Source: CAYFKJ01 sp964401845 (GTDB taxonomy: Bacteria; Pseudomonadota; Alphaproteobacteria; UBA2966). From it: a stretch of 12,084 nt of DNA. The stretch is from the NCBI GenBank assembly GCA_964401845.1, contig CAYOAD010000126.1:1-12084 (forward strand), written 5' to 3'. Of the stretch, positions 1-7,712 are shown in pieces. A program made the translations under genes and the position numbers. The first letter of the stretch is position 1; every line of letters begins with the position of its first letter. The notes below the pieces were generated by a model. It made no database searches, was not told the DNA's origin, and saw only the letters and a program-made list of their open reading frames with translations.

Positions 1-1
1 G

Positions 2-1828
2 GCGCCGGCGATCGCGGAAAGCCAGGCCCGTCTCGCCACCGCGCCGCCGCGCCGGGATTACCACGGTACGCTCGATGTGGTGACGCTGGACCTCATCGAA
101 AACGCCTTGCGCAACGCCCGCCACGAAATGGACGCCGTGCTGTTCCGCTCGGCCATGTCGCCGGTGATCCGCGAGCAGCACGACGAATTCCCCATGATCA
201 CCGACGCCAAGGGACGCATGATCGTCGGCCAGTTCGGCTCCTACATCGCGGAGATGCTGGCTGACAGCGACTTCGACCTGGTGCCGGGGGACGTCATCCT
301 GCAAAGCGATCCCTACAAATGTGGCGGCGCGATCAGCCACATCAACGACTGGATGGTCCTGATCCCGGTGTTTTACGAAGGTGAATTGATCAGTTTCACC
401 TCCATGTTCGGCCACATGATGGATGTCGGCGGTCCCGTGCCGGGCAGCATGCCGACCGCCGCCAATTCGATCTTCGGCGAAGGCATGCGCATCCCGCCGA
501 TCAAAATCTTCGACGCCGGCGTGCTCAACGACGCTTCGCTCGATCTCCTGATGAACAACACGCGCACGCCCGAAATGAACTACAGCGACCTGATGGCGAT
601 CATCGCCGGTTGCCGGGCGGGTGAACGCCGGGTGGTCGAAATTTGCGCCCGCTTCGGCAAGGATCTCTACAAACAGGCTTGCGAGGCCTTGCTCGACCGC
701 ACCAACCGCGCCATGCGGCAGTTGATCGTGCAAAACCTGCCGGAAGAGCCCCAGTCGTTTGAGGATTTCGTCGATGACGACGGCTGCGGCAACGGCCCCT
801 ACAAGATGAAGCTGACGGTCTGGCGCGAGGGCGAACACGCTTATTTCGACTGGACCGGCACCTCGGCCCAGGCCCCCGGCCCGATCAACTTCTATATGCA
901 CGAAGGCATGTTCAAGATGTTCATCGGGGTCTACATGATCATGGTGTTCGACCCCCAGATCCTGTTCAACGATGGCTTCTACGACCTGATCCACGTGACG
1001 CTACCCAAGGGTTCGCTCGTGCATCCCGATTTCCCCGCGCCGCTGGGTTGCCGCACCCACGCGCTGTCGCGCCAGTTCGACGTGCTGGGCGGGGCGCTCA
1101 GCCGTAACGCGCCGGAGATGGCCACCGCCGCGGGCTACGGCTCCAGCCCCCATTTCCTGTTTTCCGGCATCGACAAGGAAAAGCGCCCGTTCCAGCTGAT
1201 GGAAATCCTTTACGGCGGCATTCCCGGCCGGCCCATCGGCGATGGCATGGACGGCCATTCGTGGTGGCCGCTGTTCGAGAACATTCCCACCGAATACCTC
1301 GAAAGTTTCTTTCCGTTGCTGATCGAAGGCTGCGTCAGCATCCGCGACAGCGGCGGCGCCGGCCAACACCGGGGCGGCAACGGCGTCGAAAAGATCTATC
1401 ATGTACTCGAGGAAGGCCGGGTCTCGATCCACGACGACAGGCATCTGACACAGCCCTGGGGAATTTTAGGCGGCAAGCCGGGCGCCTGTTCGGAAAAATT
1501 CATCGTGCGCAAGGGCGCCGAGCGGGAGGCGCTGCCCTCCAAGATCGACGACATTCACGTCCGCGCCGGCGACCGCATCATTTTCCGCACGGCCGGCGGC
1601 GGCGGCTGGGGCGATCCGCTCAAGCGCGACGCCGGGGCCGTGCGCAACGACGTAGCGCGGCGGCTGATGTCTCCGGGCAAGGCGCGGGATGAATACGGCG
1701 TGGTGCTTTCGGGTCCCAAATTGGAGCTCGATCTGCGCGGCACCGCCGATTTGCGCGATAACATGTCGCAGAACCGGCGGCCGGCGGAACTGTTTGATTA
1801 TGGCGACCGGCCGTCAACAGCCACTTGA
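2..1828 (+). CDS. hyuB: Hydantoinase B / oxoprolinase (HyuB) family subunit, 5' end outside window
   Basis: This is the B subunit of an ATP-dependent hydantoinase/5-oxoprolinase/acetone-carboxylase type enzyme. With a HyuA partner, members of this family open cyclic amides such as N-methylhydantoin or 5-oxoproline in the cytoplasm. The family N-terminal pattern VTLDLIENAL is present, followed by the FRSAMSPVIRE segment. Late in the protein are the glycine-rich GGAGQHRGGNGVEK motif and the near-terminal GGGGWGDPLKRDAG motif. The tail around SPGKARDEYGVVL is also typical. The reading frame is open to the left edge and codes plausibly. The first possible start, GTG at 77, has no Shine-Dalgarno sequence, so I treat the gene as 5'-partial, with 608 residues visible. 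If GTG 77 were used the protein would be 583 aa, which also fits the family. A hyuA gene is expected just upstream but is not visible. Exact substrate unknown. Confidence 0.9.
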   Translation, partial: APAIAESQARLATAPPRRDYHGTLDVVTLDLIENALRNARHEMDAVLFRSAMSPVIREQHDEFPMITDAKGRMIVGQFGSYIAEMLADSDFDLVPGDVILQSDPYKCGGAISHINDWMVLIPVFYEGELISFTSMFGHMMDVGGPVPGSMPTAANSIFGEGMRIPPIKIFDAGVLNDASLDLLMNNTRTPEMNYSDLMAIIAGCRAGERRVVEICARFGKDLYKQACEALLDRTNRAMRQLIVQNLPEEPQSFEDFVDDDGCGNGPYKMKLTVWREGEHAYFDWTGTSAQAPGPINFYMHEGMFKMFIGVYMIMVFDPQILFNDGFYDLIHVTLPKGSLVHPDFPAPLGCRTHALSRQFDVLGGALSRNAPEMATAAGYGSSPHFLFSGIDKEKRPFQLMEILYGGIPGRPIGDGMDGHSWWPLFENIPTEYLESFFPLLIEGCVSIRDSGGAGQHRGGNGVEKIYHVLEEGRVSIHDDRHLTQPWGILGGKPGACSEKFIVRKGAEREALPSKIDDIHVRAGDRIIFRTAGGGGWGDPLKRDAGAVRNDVARRLMSPGKARDEYGVVLSGPKLELDLRGTADLRDNMSQNRRPAELFDYGDRPSTAT

Positions 1829-1903
1829 GTATGCGTAGCGTAGTGACGTCTAGGGATTGAGTTCCACGCGGGATAACAAGACAGAGAAACAGGTGTAGGG
1901 ACA

Positions 1904-4636
1904 ATGTTGGAAATTTGGATCGGACTGATATTCACGGCGATCATCGTCATCGCCATCCTCTATGTGATCTCAATCTGGGTCTACAAGCGGGCGCCCGCCA
2001 ATATGGGCTTTATCCGTACGGGCTTCCTCGGCACCAAAGTGTGTTTGGGGCGCGGCGCCATGGTGCTGCCGGTCTTTCACGAAGTGTCGTGGATATCACT
2101 GGAAACAATCAAGCTGATCGTTGCCCGATCGCGTGACCAGGCGGTTCTGACATCGGATAAAATCCGCATCGACGTCGTGACGGAACTTTACGCCCACGTC
2201 GGCCGCACCGAAGACGATCTCCTCACCGCCAGCCGCAGCCTGGGTGAAAAAACTTTTGATGCCGAGAAGGTCCGCAACCTGCTCGAAGCCAAGGTCGTCA
2301 GCGCGCTGCGCAGCTTCGCAGCCACCAAAACCCTGAGCGAACTGCACGAGAACCGCGACGGCTTTGCCCAGGACGTCAAGGAGAACGTCATCGCCAGTTT
2401 CCAGGCCAACGGTCTGGTGCTGGAGGAAGTCACCATCGTCACCCTGGAGCAGACCAGCAAGGAATACTTCAAGTCCGACAACGTGTTCGACGCCGAAGGT
2501 TTGAAGATCATCACCGACATTACCTCGGACGCGCGGCGCAAAGTGCACGACACGGAAAAGCGCACCACCGTGGCGATCCGTCAGAAGGACCTCGATACCC
2601 AACTGGAATTGCTGGAAATCGAGCGCAAGGAAGCCTTCGCCCGGGCCTCGCAGGACAAGGACGTTTCTAACGAACAGGCCCTGCAGTTGGGTGAAAAGCA
2701 GAAATACATGCTCGATCAGCGCCGCGGGGTCGAAGAACGCGAACTGGCCAACGAAGTGGAACTGGAACGCCTGCGCACCGACCGCGAGGTGGCCATCACC
2801 GAGGAGGCCAAGAAGCGCGAGTCGTCCGAAATTCAGCGGGCCCTGACCCTGGAGCAGGAACGGCGCGACAAGGAAATCGCCCTGATCGCCAAGGCGCGGG
2901 AAGAGGAATTGGCCAATATCAAGCGCAATCTGGCGCTCGAGAAGGCGGAGAAGGACCGCCAGATCGAACTGATCGAGAAGGCCAAGGAAGAGGAAATCGC
3001 CGAAATCGAGCGGACGCTGGCGCGCGAACAGGCAGAGCGCGATCGGGCCATCGAACTTTCGAGCATGGAAAAGGAACGCCAGCAGGCGGAGATCGCACGA
3101 AAAACCGAAGTCTTGAAATCGGAGGAATCGGCCCGCGATGCCCGCCACAAGGTGAACGAGGAGGTATCGCTCACGGTGCGCAAACGCTCGCTCGACACCA
3201 AGCTGAAGGTACTCAATATCGACAAGGACGAAGCCTTCGCCGTGGTCAAGCAGGAGCAGGAGGTCGCGGCTGAGAAGGCCCGTGTTCTCAGCGAGAAGCA
3301 GCGCATCATCCTCGACCGCCGCTGGGAGGTCGAACAGGAGGAGATCACCAAGGAACAGGCGCTCGAACAGGCCCGTATCCAGATGGAAGCGGCAATCATC
3401 GAGGAGAGCAAGTCGAGGGAAGCCGCTGAGATCAGGCGTCAGTTGGCCCGCGAGCAGGAAGAACGCGACCGCGATATCGCCCTGGTGGCCAAGGAAGAGG
3501 AACTCAAACAGGCCCAGGTCCGCCAGGAACTGGCGGTCGAATTGGAGGAGAAGGACCGCGAGATCAAGGTCATTGCCAAGGAGCAGGAACGCGAAAAGGC
3601 CGACATCCTACGCTACCTGGCGCGTGAGAAGGAGGAGCGCGACCGCGAGATCGTGCTGGTCAACAAAACGCGCGAGCTCGAGGAGGCGGAGATCAAACGC
3701 CTCAAGGTGACGGCCGACAAGGAAAAGGCCGAACACAATGCCGAAAGCGTCCGCAAGATCGCCGATGCCGAGCGCATGAAGGAAATCGAACGCATTCAGG
3801 CCGAACGCGAAGCCGAAGCAGCTAAGATTTCGGAAGAGGCGCAAGCCGACATCGCGCGCATGCACATGGTGACCGGCGCCGAGGCGCGAAAGGAATCCGC
3901 CGCCAAGGAATCGGATGCCACTCTGATCCGCGCCAAGGCGACCAGCGAGGCCCAGAAGATCAGCGCCGAGGGCATCGAGAAGGAGGCCGCGGCGCGCGGC
4001 AAGGCCGAGGCTGAAGTCGAAGCGTTGCGGGTCGACAATACCCAGCGCATGCTGGAGGCCGAAGCCAACGGCATGGAGGCCAAGGCCGAAGCCCTCAAGA
4101 AGTACAACGAGGCCGCGACATTCCTGGAGCTTTCCAAGCTGCACATCGAGGCCGAGCGCGACGTCCACATCGATCAGGCCAAGGCCATGGGCAATGCTCT
4201 CAGTCAGGCCCAAATCCGCATGTACGGCGGCGGCAACGACGATACCGTCGACACCATCCGCGGCATGTTCACTTCGGGCTTCTCGCTGGGCGAGGTGCTG
4301 GAAGGCGTCGCCCAGTCGCTGCCGGAAGGCCTGCGCAGCCGCTTCGCCAGCAACGGCATCCGCGGCATCTTCGGCAAGCCCTACCGGACCGGCCAGTTCA
4401 AGGAAATGGCCGAACAGCTTTCCAAGCTGGTGCGCGACAACCTCGGCACCAAGAAGAAGCGGGAAATCACGTTCGGCGAAGCCTTGACGCTGCTGGAGGA
4501 CAAGGCCAGCGGTAACGAGGCCCAGGTCCAGGCGCTCAAACTGCTGAATGACGCCAACGAAGACGGTGTCTTCGAACAAGTCCCGTTCGATACCGTTTGG
4601 ACCCTGTTGCAGGCGACCGCCAAGGCCGCCGACTGA
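1904..4636 (+). CDS. Giant flotillin-like SPFH/band 7 coiled-coil membrane protein (YqiK/flotillin family)
   Basis: This is a membrane-anchored scaffold of the SPFH (band 7) superfamily. Flotillins oligomerise into cages and organise membrane microdomains. Residues about 4-27 form one hydrophobic segment, followed by VYKRAPANMGFIRTG. An SPFH-like domain follows to about residue 200. Residues 209-660 are a highly charged coiled coil rich in Glu, Lys, Arg and Ala. An Ala/Glu-rich flotillin-type helix follows (EAEANGMEAKAEALKKYNEA, then LELSKLHIEA). After a Gly-rich break near residue 775 there is a C-terminal region of about 135 aa that I do not recognise. At 910 aa it is roughly twice the usual flotillin length, largely because of an internal duplication. 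The ATG at 1904 is preceded by AGGTG and TAGGG, and no promoter was recognised in the 75-bp gap upstream. The ABC ATPase gene starts 22 bp after its stop, so the two are probably cotranscribed. The family call is firm, but the specific role is not known. Confidence 0.88.
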   Translation: MLEIWIGLIFTAIIVIAILYVISIWVYKRAPANMGFIRTGFLGTKVCLGRGAMVLPVFHEVSWISLETIKLIVARSRDQAVLTSDKIRIDVVTELYAHVGRTEDDLLTASRSLGEKTFDAEKVRNLLEAKVVSALRSFAATKTLSELHENRDGFAQDVKENVIASFQANGLVLEEVTIVTLEQTSKEYFKSDNVFDAEGLKIITDITSDARRKVHDTEKRTTVAIRQKDLDTQLELLEIERKEAFARASQDKDVSNEQALQLGEKQKYMLDQRRGVEERELANEVELERLRTDREVAITEEAKKRESSEIQRALTLEQERRDKEIALIAKAREEELANIKRNLALEKAEKDRQIELIEKAKEEEIAEIERTLAREQAERDRAIELSSMEKERQQAEIARKTEVLKSEESARDARHKVNEEVSLTVRKRSLDTKLKVLNIDKDEAFAVVKQEQEVAAEKARVLSEKQRIILDRRWEVEQEEITKEQALEQARIQMEAAIIEESKSREAAEIRRQLAREQEERDRDIALVAKEEELKQAQVRQELAVELEEKDREIKVIAKEQEREKADILRYLAREKEERDREIVLVNKTRELEEAEIKRLKVTADKEKAEHNAESVRKIADAERMKEIERIQAEREAEAAKISEEAQADIARMHMVTGAEARKESAAKESDATLIRAKATSEAQKISAEGIEKEAAARGKAEAEVEALRVDNTQRMLEAEANGMEAKAEALKKYNEAATFLELSKLHIEAERDVHIDQAKAMGNALSQAQIRMYGGGNDDTVDTIRGMFTSGFSLGEVLEGVAQSLPEGLRSRFASNGIRGIFGKPYRTGQFKEMAEQLSKLVRDNLGTKKKREITFGEALTLLEDKASGNEAQVQALKLLNDANEDGVFEQVPFDTVWTLLQATAKAAD
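2828..3088 (+). repeat. 29-residue (87-bp) coiled-coil repeat, array 1, three copies
   Basis: Starting at residue 309, the pattern [E/N]I-x-R-x-L-x-x-E-x-x-x-[R/K]-D-x-x-I-x-L recurs three times with a spacing of exactly 29 residues. The copies begin EIQR, NIKR and EIER. Each carries an Asp at repeat position 14 and an Ile at position 17. A period of 29 residues in 8 helical turns (3.625 per turn) falls between heptad and hendecad geometry, which suggests an almost straight coiled coil. Confidence 0.8.
3428..3688 (+). repeat. 29-residue (87-bp) coiled-coil repeat, array 2, three copies
   Basis: Starting at residue 509, three further copies begin EIRR, QVRQ and DILR, each again exactly 29 residues long. 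A fourth partial start, EIKR, follows. The Leu-6, Asp-14, Ile-17 and Lys-22 positions match array 1. This is the second half of the larger tandem duplication. Confidence 0.8.
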
Positions 4637-4658
4637 GCGATACGAGGAACGGCAAGCC

Positions 4659-5783
4659 ATGGCGGACTATGACGTCGTACTCGACCACGTCTACAAGACC
4701 TATCCGGGCGGCGTCGAGGCGGTCATCGACTTCAATACCGAGATCGAGCGCGGCGAGTTCGTCGCCATGCTCGGCCCTTCGGGTTGCGGCAAAACAACGA
4801 CATTGAGGATGATCGGCGGTCTTGAGGAAGTCACCCGCGGCACCATCACCATCGCCGGAGAAGACGTCACCGACCTACCGCCGTCGCAGCGCGATACCTC
4901 GATGATGTTCCAGAGCTTCGCGCTCTTTCCCCACCGCAACGTCTTCCAGAACGTCGAGTTCAGCCTCAAGATGCAGGGCATCGACAAGGACGTCAGGGCC
5001 AAACAGGTCTGGGAAATGATCGAGATGGTGGGGCTGACCGAGCTTGCCATGCGCCGGCCGCACGATCTCAGCGGCGGCCAGCAACAACGCGTCGCCCTGG
5101 CGCGGGCGCTGATCAGCAACCCAACGTTGCTGCTGCTGGACGAGCCGCTCGGCGCCCTCGATTATTCCTTGCGCCAAACCATGATGATCGAACTGAAACG
5201 TATTCAACGCGAACTCGACATCACCTTCATCATGGTGACGCACTCCCAGCAGGAAGCCATGGCGCTGGCCGACAAGGTGATCGTCATGTCGGACGCCCTG
5301 GTTCAGCAGATCGGCTCGTCGCGGGAAATCGCCGAGGCGCCGCGCACAAAATTCGTGGCGGACTTCATCGGCAACAACAACCTGTTCAGCGGCGTCATCA
5401 AATCGCAGAGCGGCTCGATCATCTTCGTCGAGTCGGGCGACCAGCTCTATTACGTCCGCGTACCGGAATACATCCGCCGCGTCCCGATAGGCGAAGAAGC
5501 AAACTTTTCGGTTCGCGCCGACCTGATGCACACGGGTAGCAACGGCGACATGGCGAACAGCGTGCAGGGCTCGTACGTCACCACCGAATATCTCGGCACC
5601 CTGGAAACGGACGTTTTCGAAATCGGGCCCGGTCACTACGTCCACGTCGAACAGCATCGAAAATTGTCGGATCACGTCTACCAGATGGGAGAGACGGAGA
5701 CCATCAGTTGGGCCGCTGAGGCGGGCATCCTGTTGGAGGAGGCGGGCGCCCACATCGAGGGCGCCGAGGAGGCAGCGCAGTAG
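4659..5783 (+). CDS. ABC transporter ATP-binding protein, spermidine/putrescine (PotA)-type
   Basis: This cytoplasmic ATPase (374 aa) powers a PotABCD-type importer. Visible motifs are Walker A GPSGCGKT (39-46), Q-loop Gln85, signature LSGGQ (137-141), Walker B LLLLDEP (157-163) and H-loop VTHSQ with His195. A C-terminal TOBE-type regulatory region follows from about residue 240. The open frame extends upstream to 4548, but I chose the ATG at 4659. It has GAGGAA at 4644-4649 with 9-nt spacing, and the protein then begins like PotA (VLDHVYKTYPGG). The upstream extension would overlap the SPFH gene and does not look like this family. The permease and solute-binding genes of the system are on the opposite strand, and the stop codon lies 2 bp from that of the convergent permease. 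Substrate class is inferred from the family only. Confidence 0.93.
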   Translation: MADYDVVLDHVYKTYPGGVEAVIDFNTEIERGEFVAMLGPSGCGKTTTLRMIGGLEEVTRGTITIAGEDVTDLPPSQRDTSMMFQSFALFPHRNVFQNVEFSLKMQGIDKDVRAKQVWEMIEMVGLTELAMRRPHDLSGGQQQRVALARALISNPTLLLLDEPLGALDYSLRQTMMIELKRIQRELDITFIMVTHSQQEAMALADKVIVMSDALVQQIGSSREIAEAPRTKFVADFIGNNNLFSGVIKSQSGSIIFVESGDQLYYVRVPEYIRRVPIGEEANFSVRADLMHTGSNGDMANSVQGSYVTTEYLGTLETDVFEIGPGHYVHVEQHRKLSDHVYQMGETETISWAAEAGILLEEAGAHIEGAEEAAQ

Positions 5784-5785
5784 CC

Positions 5786-6616
5786 CTATCGCGAGCGGCG
5801 GTAGAGGATGGTGTAGATGCCGATAAACAGCCCGATCATGGAGAGAGAAAAGAGCGTCGAGGCCGTGCCCAGGGCGAACAGGGTGGGGCGGATGCGCTGG
5901 GTCATCTGGGCATTGATGTCGAGCGGCAGCGTGTTGAATTGGCCCGCCAGCAAGGTGGTCCGGGCAAACTCGTCGTAGGACAGCGTGAAGCCGAACAGGC
6001 CAGCGGCGACGATACCCGGCGTGATCAGCGGCAACGTCACCTCTTTGAAAACCGTCCATTCATTGGCGCCCATATCGCGGGCCGCCTCCTCCAGGCTTGA
6101 ATCGAAACGGTTGAAGACAGCCATCATGACGAGATACCCGAATGGCAGCGCCCATACGACGTGGACGAACAGGCCCGTGGAATACCAGGCCGGCGATAGG
6201 CCCAACTGCCTCGTCAACGTGGCCAGGCCCAGGCCCAACAGGACGCCCGGCACCATCAAGCCCGAGAGGATGGTGTAGAACAACACATTGGAAAAGCGGA
6301 ACTTCTTGCGGAAGGCCATCGCCAGCATGGTCGAGAACAGGGCGGTGATGATCATCACCATGACCGCCAGCATGATCGACCGGCCCATGGCGCCCTGCAT
6401 GTCACCCACCGTCGAGGGTTCGATCAGCTTGTTCCACCAGTAGAGGCTGGTGCCCCGCATGGGAAAACTGGTGCCGCCGCGCCGGCCCTGGAATGACAGC
6501 ACGAACATGGCGAACATCGGCCCGTAGATGAAAATAAGAAAGAGTATGTAGTAAAGGCTAAAGCCGGACTTCACCCAGAGCTTGCGTTTGCGTTCCGGTG
6601 TCCAGCGGCGCTTCAT
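5786..6616 (-). CDS. ABC transporter permease, PotC-type
   Basis: This inner-membrane permease (276 aa) belongs to the spermidine/putrescine-type importer. It has about six hydrophobic segments, the first near residues 19-40 (YYILFLIFIYGPMFAMFVLS). It carries the cytoplasmic EAA loop EEAARDMGA beginning at residue 176, which docks on the ATPase. The frame extends to an ATG at 6667. The ATG at 6616 is preferred because AAGGAG lies 7 nt upstream and the protein then begins with a basic stretch (MKRRWTPERKRK) as in relatives. Only one base separates this start from the stop of the upstream permease gene, so the two are translationally coupled. It converges tail to tail with the ATPase gene with 2 bp between stops, and no terminator is visible there. 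Confidence 0.9.
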   Translation of the reverse strand: MKRRWTPERKRKLWVKSGFSLYYILFLIFIYGPMFAMFVLSFQGRRGGTSFPMRGTSLYWWNKLIEPSTVGDMQGAMGRSIMLAVMVMIITALFSTMLAMAFRKKFRFSNVLFYTILSGLMVPGVLLGLGLATLTRQLGLSPAWYSTGLFVHVVWALPFGYLVMMAVFNRFDSSLEEAARDMGANEWTVFKEVTLPLITPGIVAAGLFGFTLSYDEFARTTLLAGQFNTLPLDINAQMTQRIRPTLFALGTASTLFSLSMIGLFIGIYTILYRRSR

Positions 6617-6617
6617 C

Positions 6618-7595
6618 TCAAAGCTCCTTCCGGATGTCGATGATACGCAGGATGACGACGATGCCAACGACCATGGCCAGCATCAGCATCAAGGCGTTCA
6701 CCGCCGCGAAGGGATAGTTCGCGATGCCGTAATAGTTGAGAATGACTGTTCCGGTCGTTGAGGTCTTGCCGCCGTAGACCACGACCGCGGTGGCGAACTC
6801 GCCCATCAGGATGACGAAAATGAAGATCATGCCGATGGCGATGCCGGGCAACGACAACGGGCCGATGATTTCGCGGAAGATCTGGAATGGCGTCGCGCCC
6901 ATATCGCGAGCCGCCTCGATGATGGCGTTGTCGATCTTGGCCAGCGAAAAGAAAATCGGGCCGATGCAGAGCACGACGTAGATCTGCACCAACGCCATGG
7001 TGTAGCCGAATTCGGAGTAGAACAGGAAGCTCACCGGCCGGTCGACGATGCCCATGCCCGTCAGCGCCTGGTTGATCAGCCCGCGGCGTCCCAGCATGGG
7101 CAGCCAAGCGACGGCGCGGATCAGATAGCTGGTCCAGAACGGCACCATGCACAACAGGAACAGTGCCAATTGCCATTTGAAGGCCTGAACCTGCATGGAC
7201 AGGAAGTAGGCGATGGGATAGCCGACGATCAGGCACAGCACCATGACCACAAGGGTGTAATAAATCGTCGACCCCAGGGTGCGGATGAAAACGCTGGGCA
7301 ACAGGAAGCGGTCGGAATCAGGGTCGAAGAAACCTTCGGTGTAGAAGAACTCGATATAAAATTTGAGCGAGAAGTCGGGGAACATGCCGTGCGGCGTCGA
7401 CTTCCAAAAACTGAAAACGATGATCGAAGCCAGGGGAATGACGAGGAAGAGGACAAGCCAGATTGTCGCCGGCGCGATCAGCCAGCCGGTGGAGAAGCCC
7501 TCCTGCGGCCTAATGATCTTGGCCCGGACGGCGTCCTCGTCCGGCTTCGGCTGGTTGCCGATCAATCCCGGGTGATGGGCGGAAACTTCTGTCAT
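6618..7595 (-). CDS. ABC transporter permease, PotB-type
   Basis: This inner-membrane permease (325 aa) is the partner of the downstream PotC-type gene. A cytoplasmic N-tail of about 37 residues precedes the first membrane helix (about 38-61, containing LVLFLVIPLASIIVF). A periplasmic loop follows (about 62-107), then further hydrophobic segments. The EAA loop EAARDMGATPFQIFRE begins at Glu227 and is nearly the same as in the second permease (EAARDMGA). The ATG at 7595 is the only reasonable start. No strong Shine-Dalgarno sequence is visible upstream, so translation may be weak or depend on readthrough from the solute-binding gene. Its last codons (Lys-Glu-Leu-stop) contain the ribosome binding site of the next gene. 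Confidence 0.9.
   Translation of the reverse strand: MTEVSAHHPGLIGNQPKPDEDAVRAKIIRPQEGFSTGWLIAPATIWLVLFLVIPLASIIVFSFWKSTPHGMFPDFSLKFYIEFFYTEGFFDPDSDRFLLPSVFIRTLGSTIYYTLVVMVLCLIVGYPIAYFLSMQVQAFKWQLALFLLCMVPFWTSYLIRAVAWLPMLGRRGLINQALTGMGIVDRPVSFLFYSEFGYTMALVQIYVVLCIGPIFFSLAKIDNAIIEAARDMGATPFQIFREIIGPLSLPGIAIGMIFIFVILMGEFATAVVVYGGKTSTTGTVILNYYGIANYPFAAVNALMLMLAMVVGIVVILRIIDIRKEL
6624..6629 (-). promoter_or_regulatory. Ribosome binding site of the PotC-type permease, embedded in the PotB-type gene
   Basis: On the minus strand AAGGAG lies 7 nt before the ATG at 6616. It is formed by the last Lys and Glu codons of the upstream permease. It decides the start of the PotC-type gene and indicates translational coupling. 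Confidence 0.8.
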
Positions 7596-7629
7596 TGCGG
7601 TCTAATTATATTCGCTGGCGCCCGCCGTG

Positions 7630-7665
7630 AAAAAGGGGCCGGTGCGAAAAAATCCGCACCGGCCC
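7630..7665 (-). terminator. Strong rho-independent-type terminator/attenuator between solute-binding and permease genes
   Basis: On the minus strand an 11-bp perfect stem (GGGCCGGTGCG pairing with CGCACCGGCCC, loop of 8) is followed by C and five T. It lies 48 bp after the solute-binding protein stop and 34 bp before the first permease gene. Position and polarity fit a partial terminator that keeps binding-protein mRNA high and permease mRNA low, as in other importer operons. Confidence 0.8.
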
Positions 7666-7685
7666 GATTATCTTAACGAACGCAG

Positions 7686-7703
7686 GGTTCCGGACAAGGA
7701 ACC
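7686..7703 (-). other. Small hairpin just downstream of the solute-binding protein stop
   Basis: GGTTCC and GGAACC form a 6-bp perfect inverted repeat with a 6-nt loop, 9 bp after the stop codon. It precedes the terminator-like hairpin, so the transcript would carry two tandem stem-loops, which could protect its 3' end. The stem is short and may be chance. Confidence 0.4.
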
Positions 7704-7712
7704 ACGCCGCGC

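Larger units (their letters stand above)
2528..3736 (+). repeat. Ancient in-frame tandem duplication of a ~200-aa coiled-coil module
   Basis: Residues 209-411 and about 412-611 of the SPFH protein align along their whole length. Both copies open with DARxKV. Both then share the order LDTxL, EAFA, EKQ, LDxR, VE, AIxEExKxRE, and end in three 29-residue repeats. The copies start 609 bp apart at the DARxKV motif and 600 bp apart at the 29-residue arrays, so they differ by about three codons. DNA identity is clearly lower than the protein pattern, which implies an old duplication. Boundaries are approximate. Confidence 0.8.

Noticed and set aside
2828..3688. Periodic 87-bp spacing considered as a CRISPR-like or satellite DNA repeat
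   Set aside because: The repeats are in frame, diverged at the DNA level and conserved as a coiled-coil protein pattern, so they are coding repeats.
4548..4658. N-terminal extension of the ABC ATPase frame
   Set aside because: It overlaps the end of the SPFH gene, is not ATPase-like, and the ATG at 4659 has a good ribosome binding site.
2096..4660. Two long minus-strand open frames (350 codons each) opposite the SPFH gene
   Set aside because: They are shadows created by the repetitive Glu/Lys/Arg codons of the coiled coil. The translations are low-complexity and have no domain signal.
4875..6059. Minus-strand frame of 394 codons spanning the ATPase and the end of the permease
   Set aside because: It crosses two well-supported genes in the wrong frame and shows no family motif.
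6617..6667. 17-codon N-terminal extension of the PotC-type permease
   Set aside because: The Ser-rich extension overlaps the upstream permease gene, and the ATG at 6616 has a near-perfect Shine-Dalgarno sequence.
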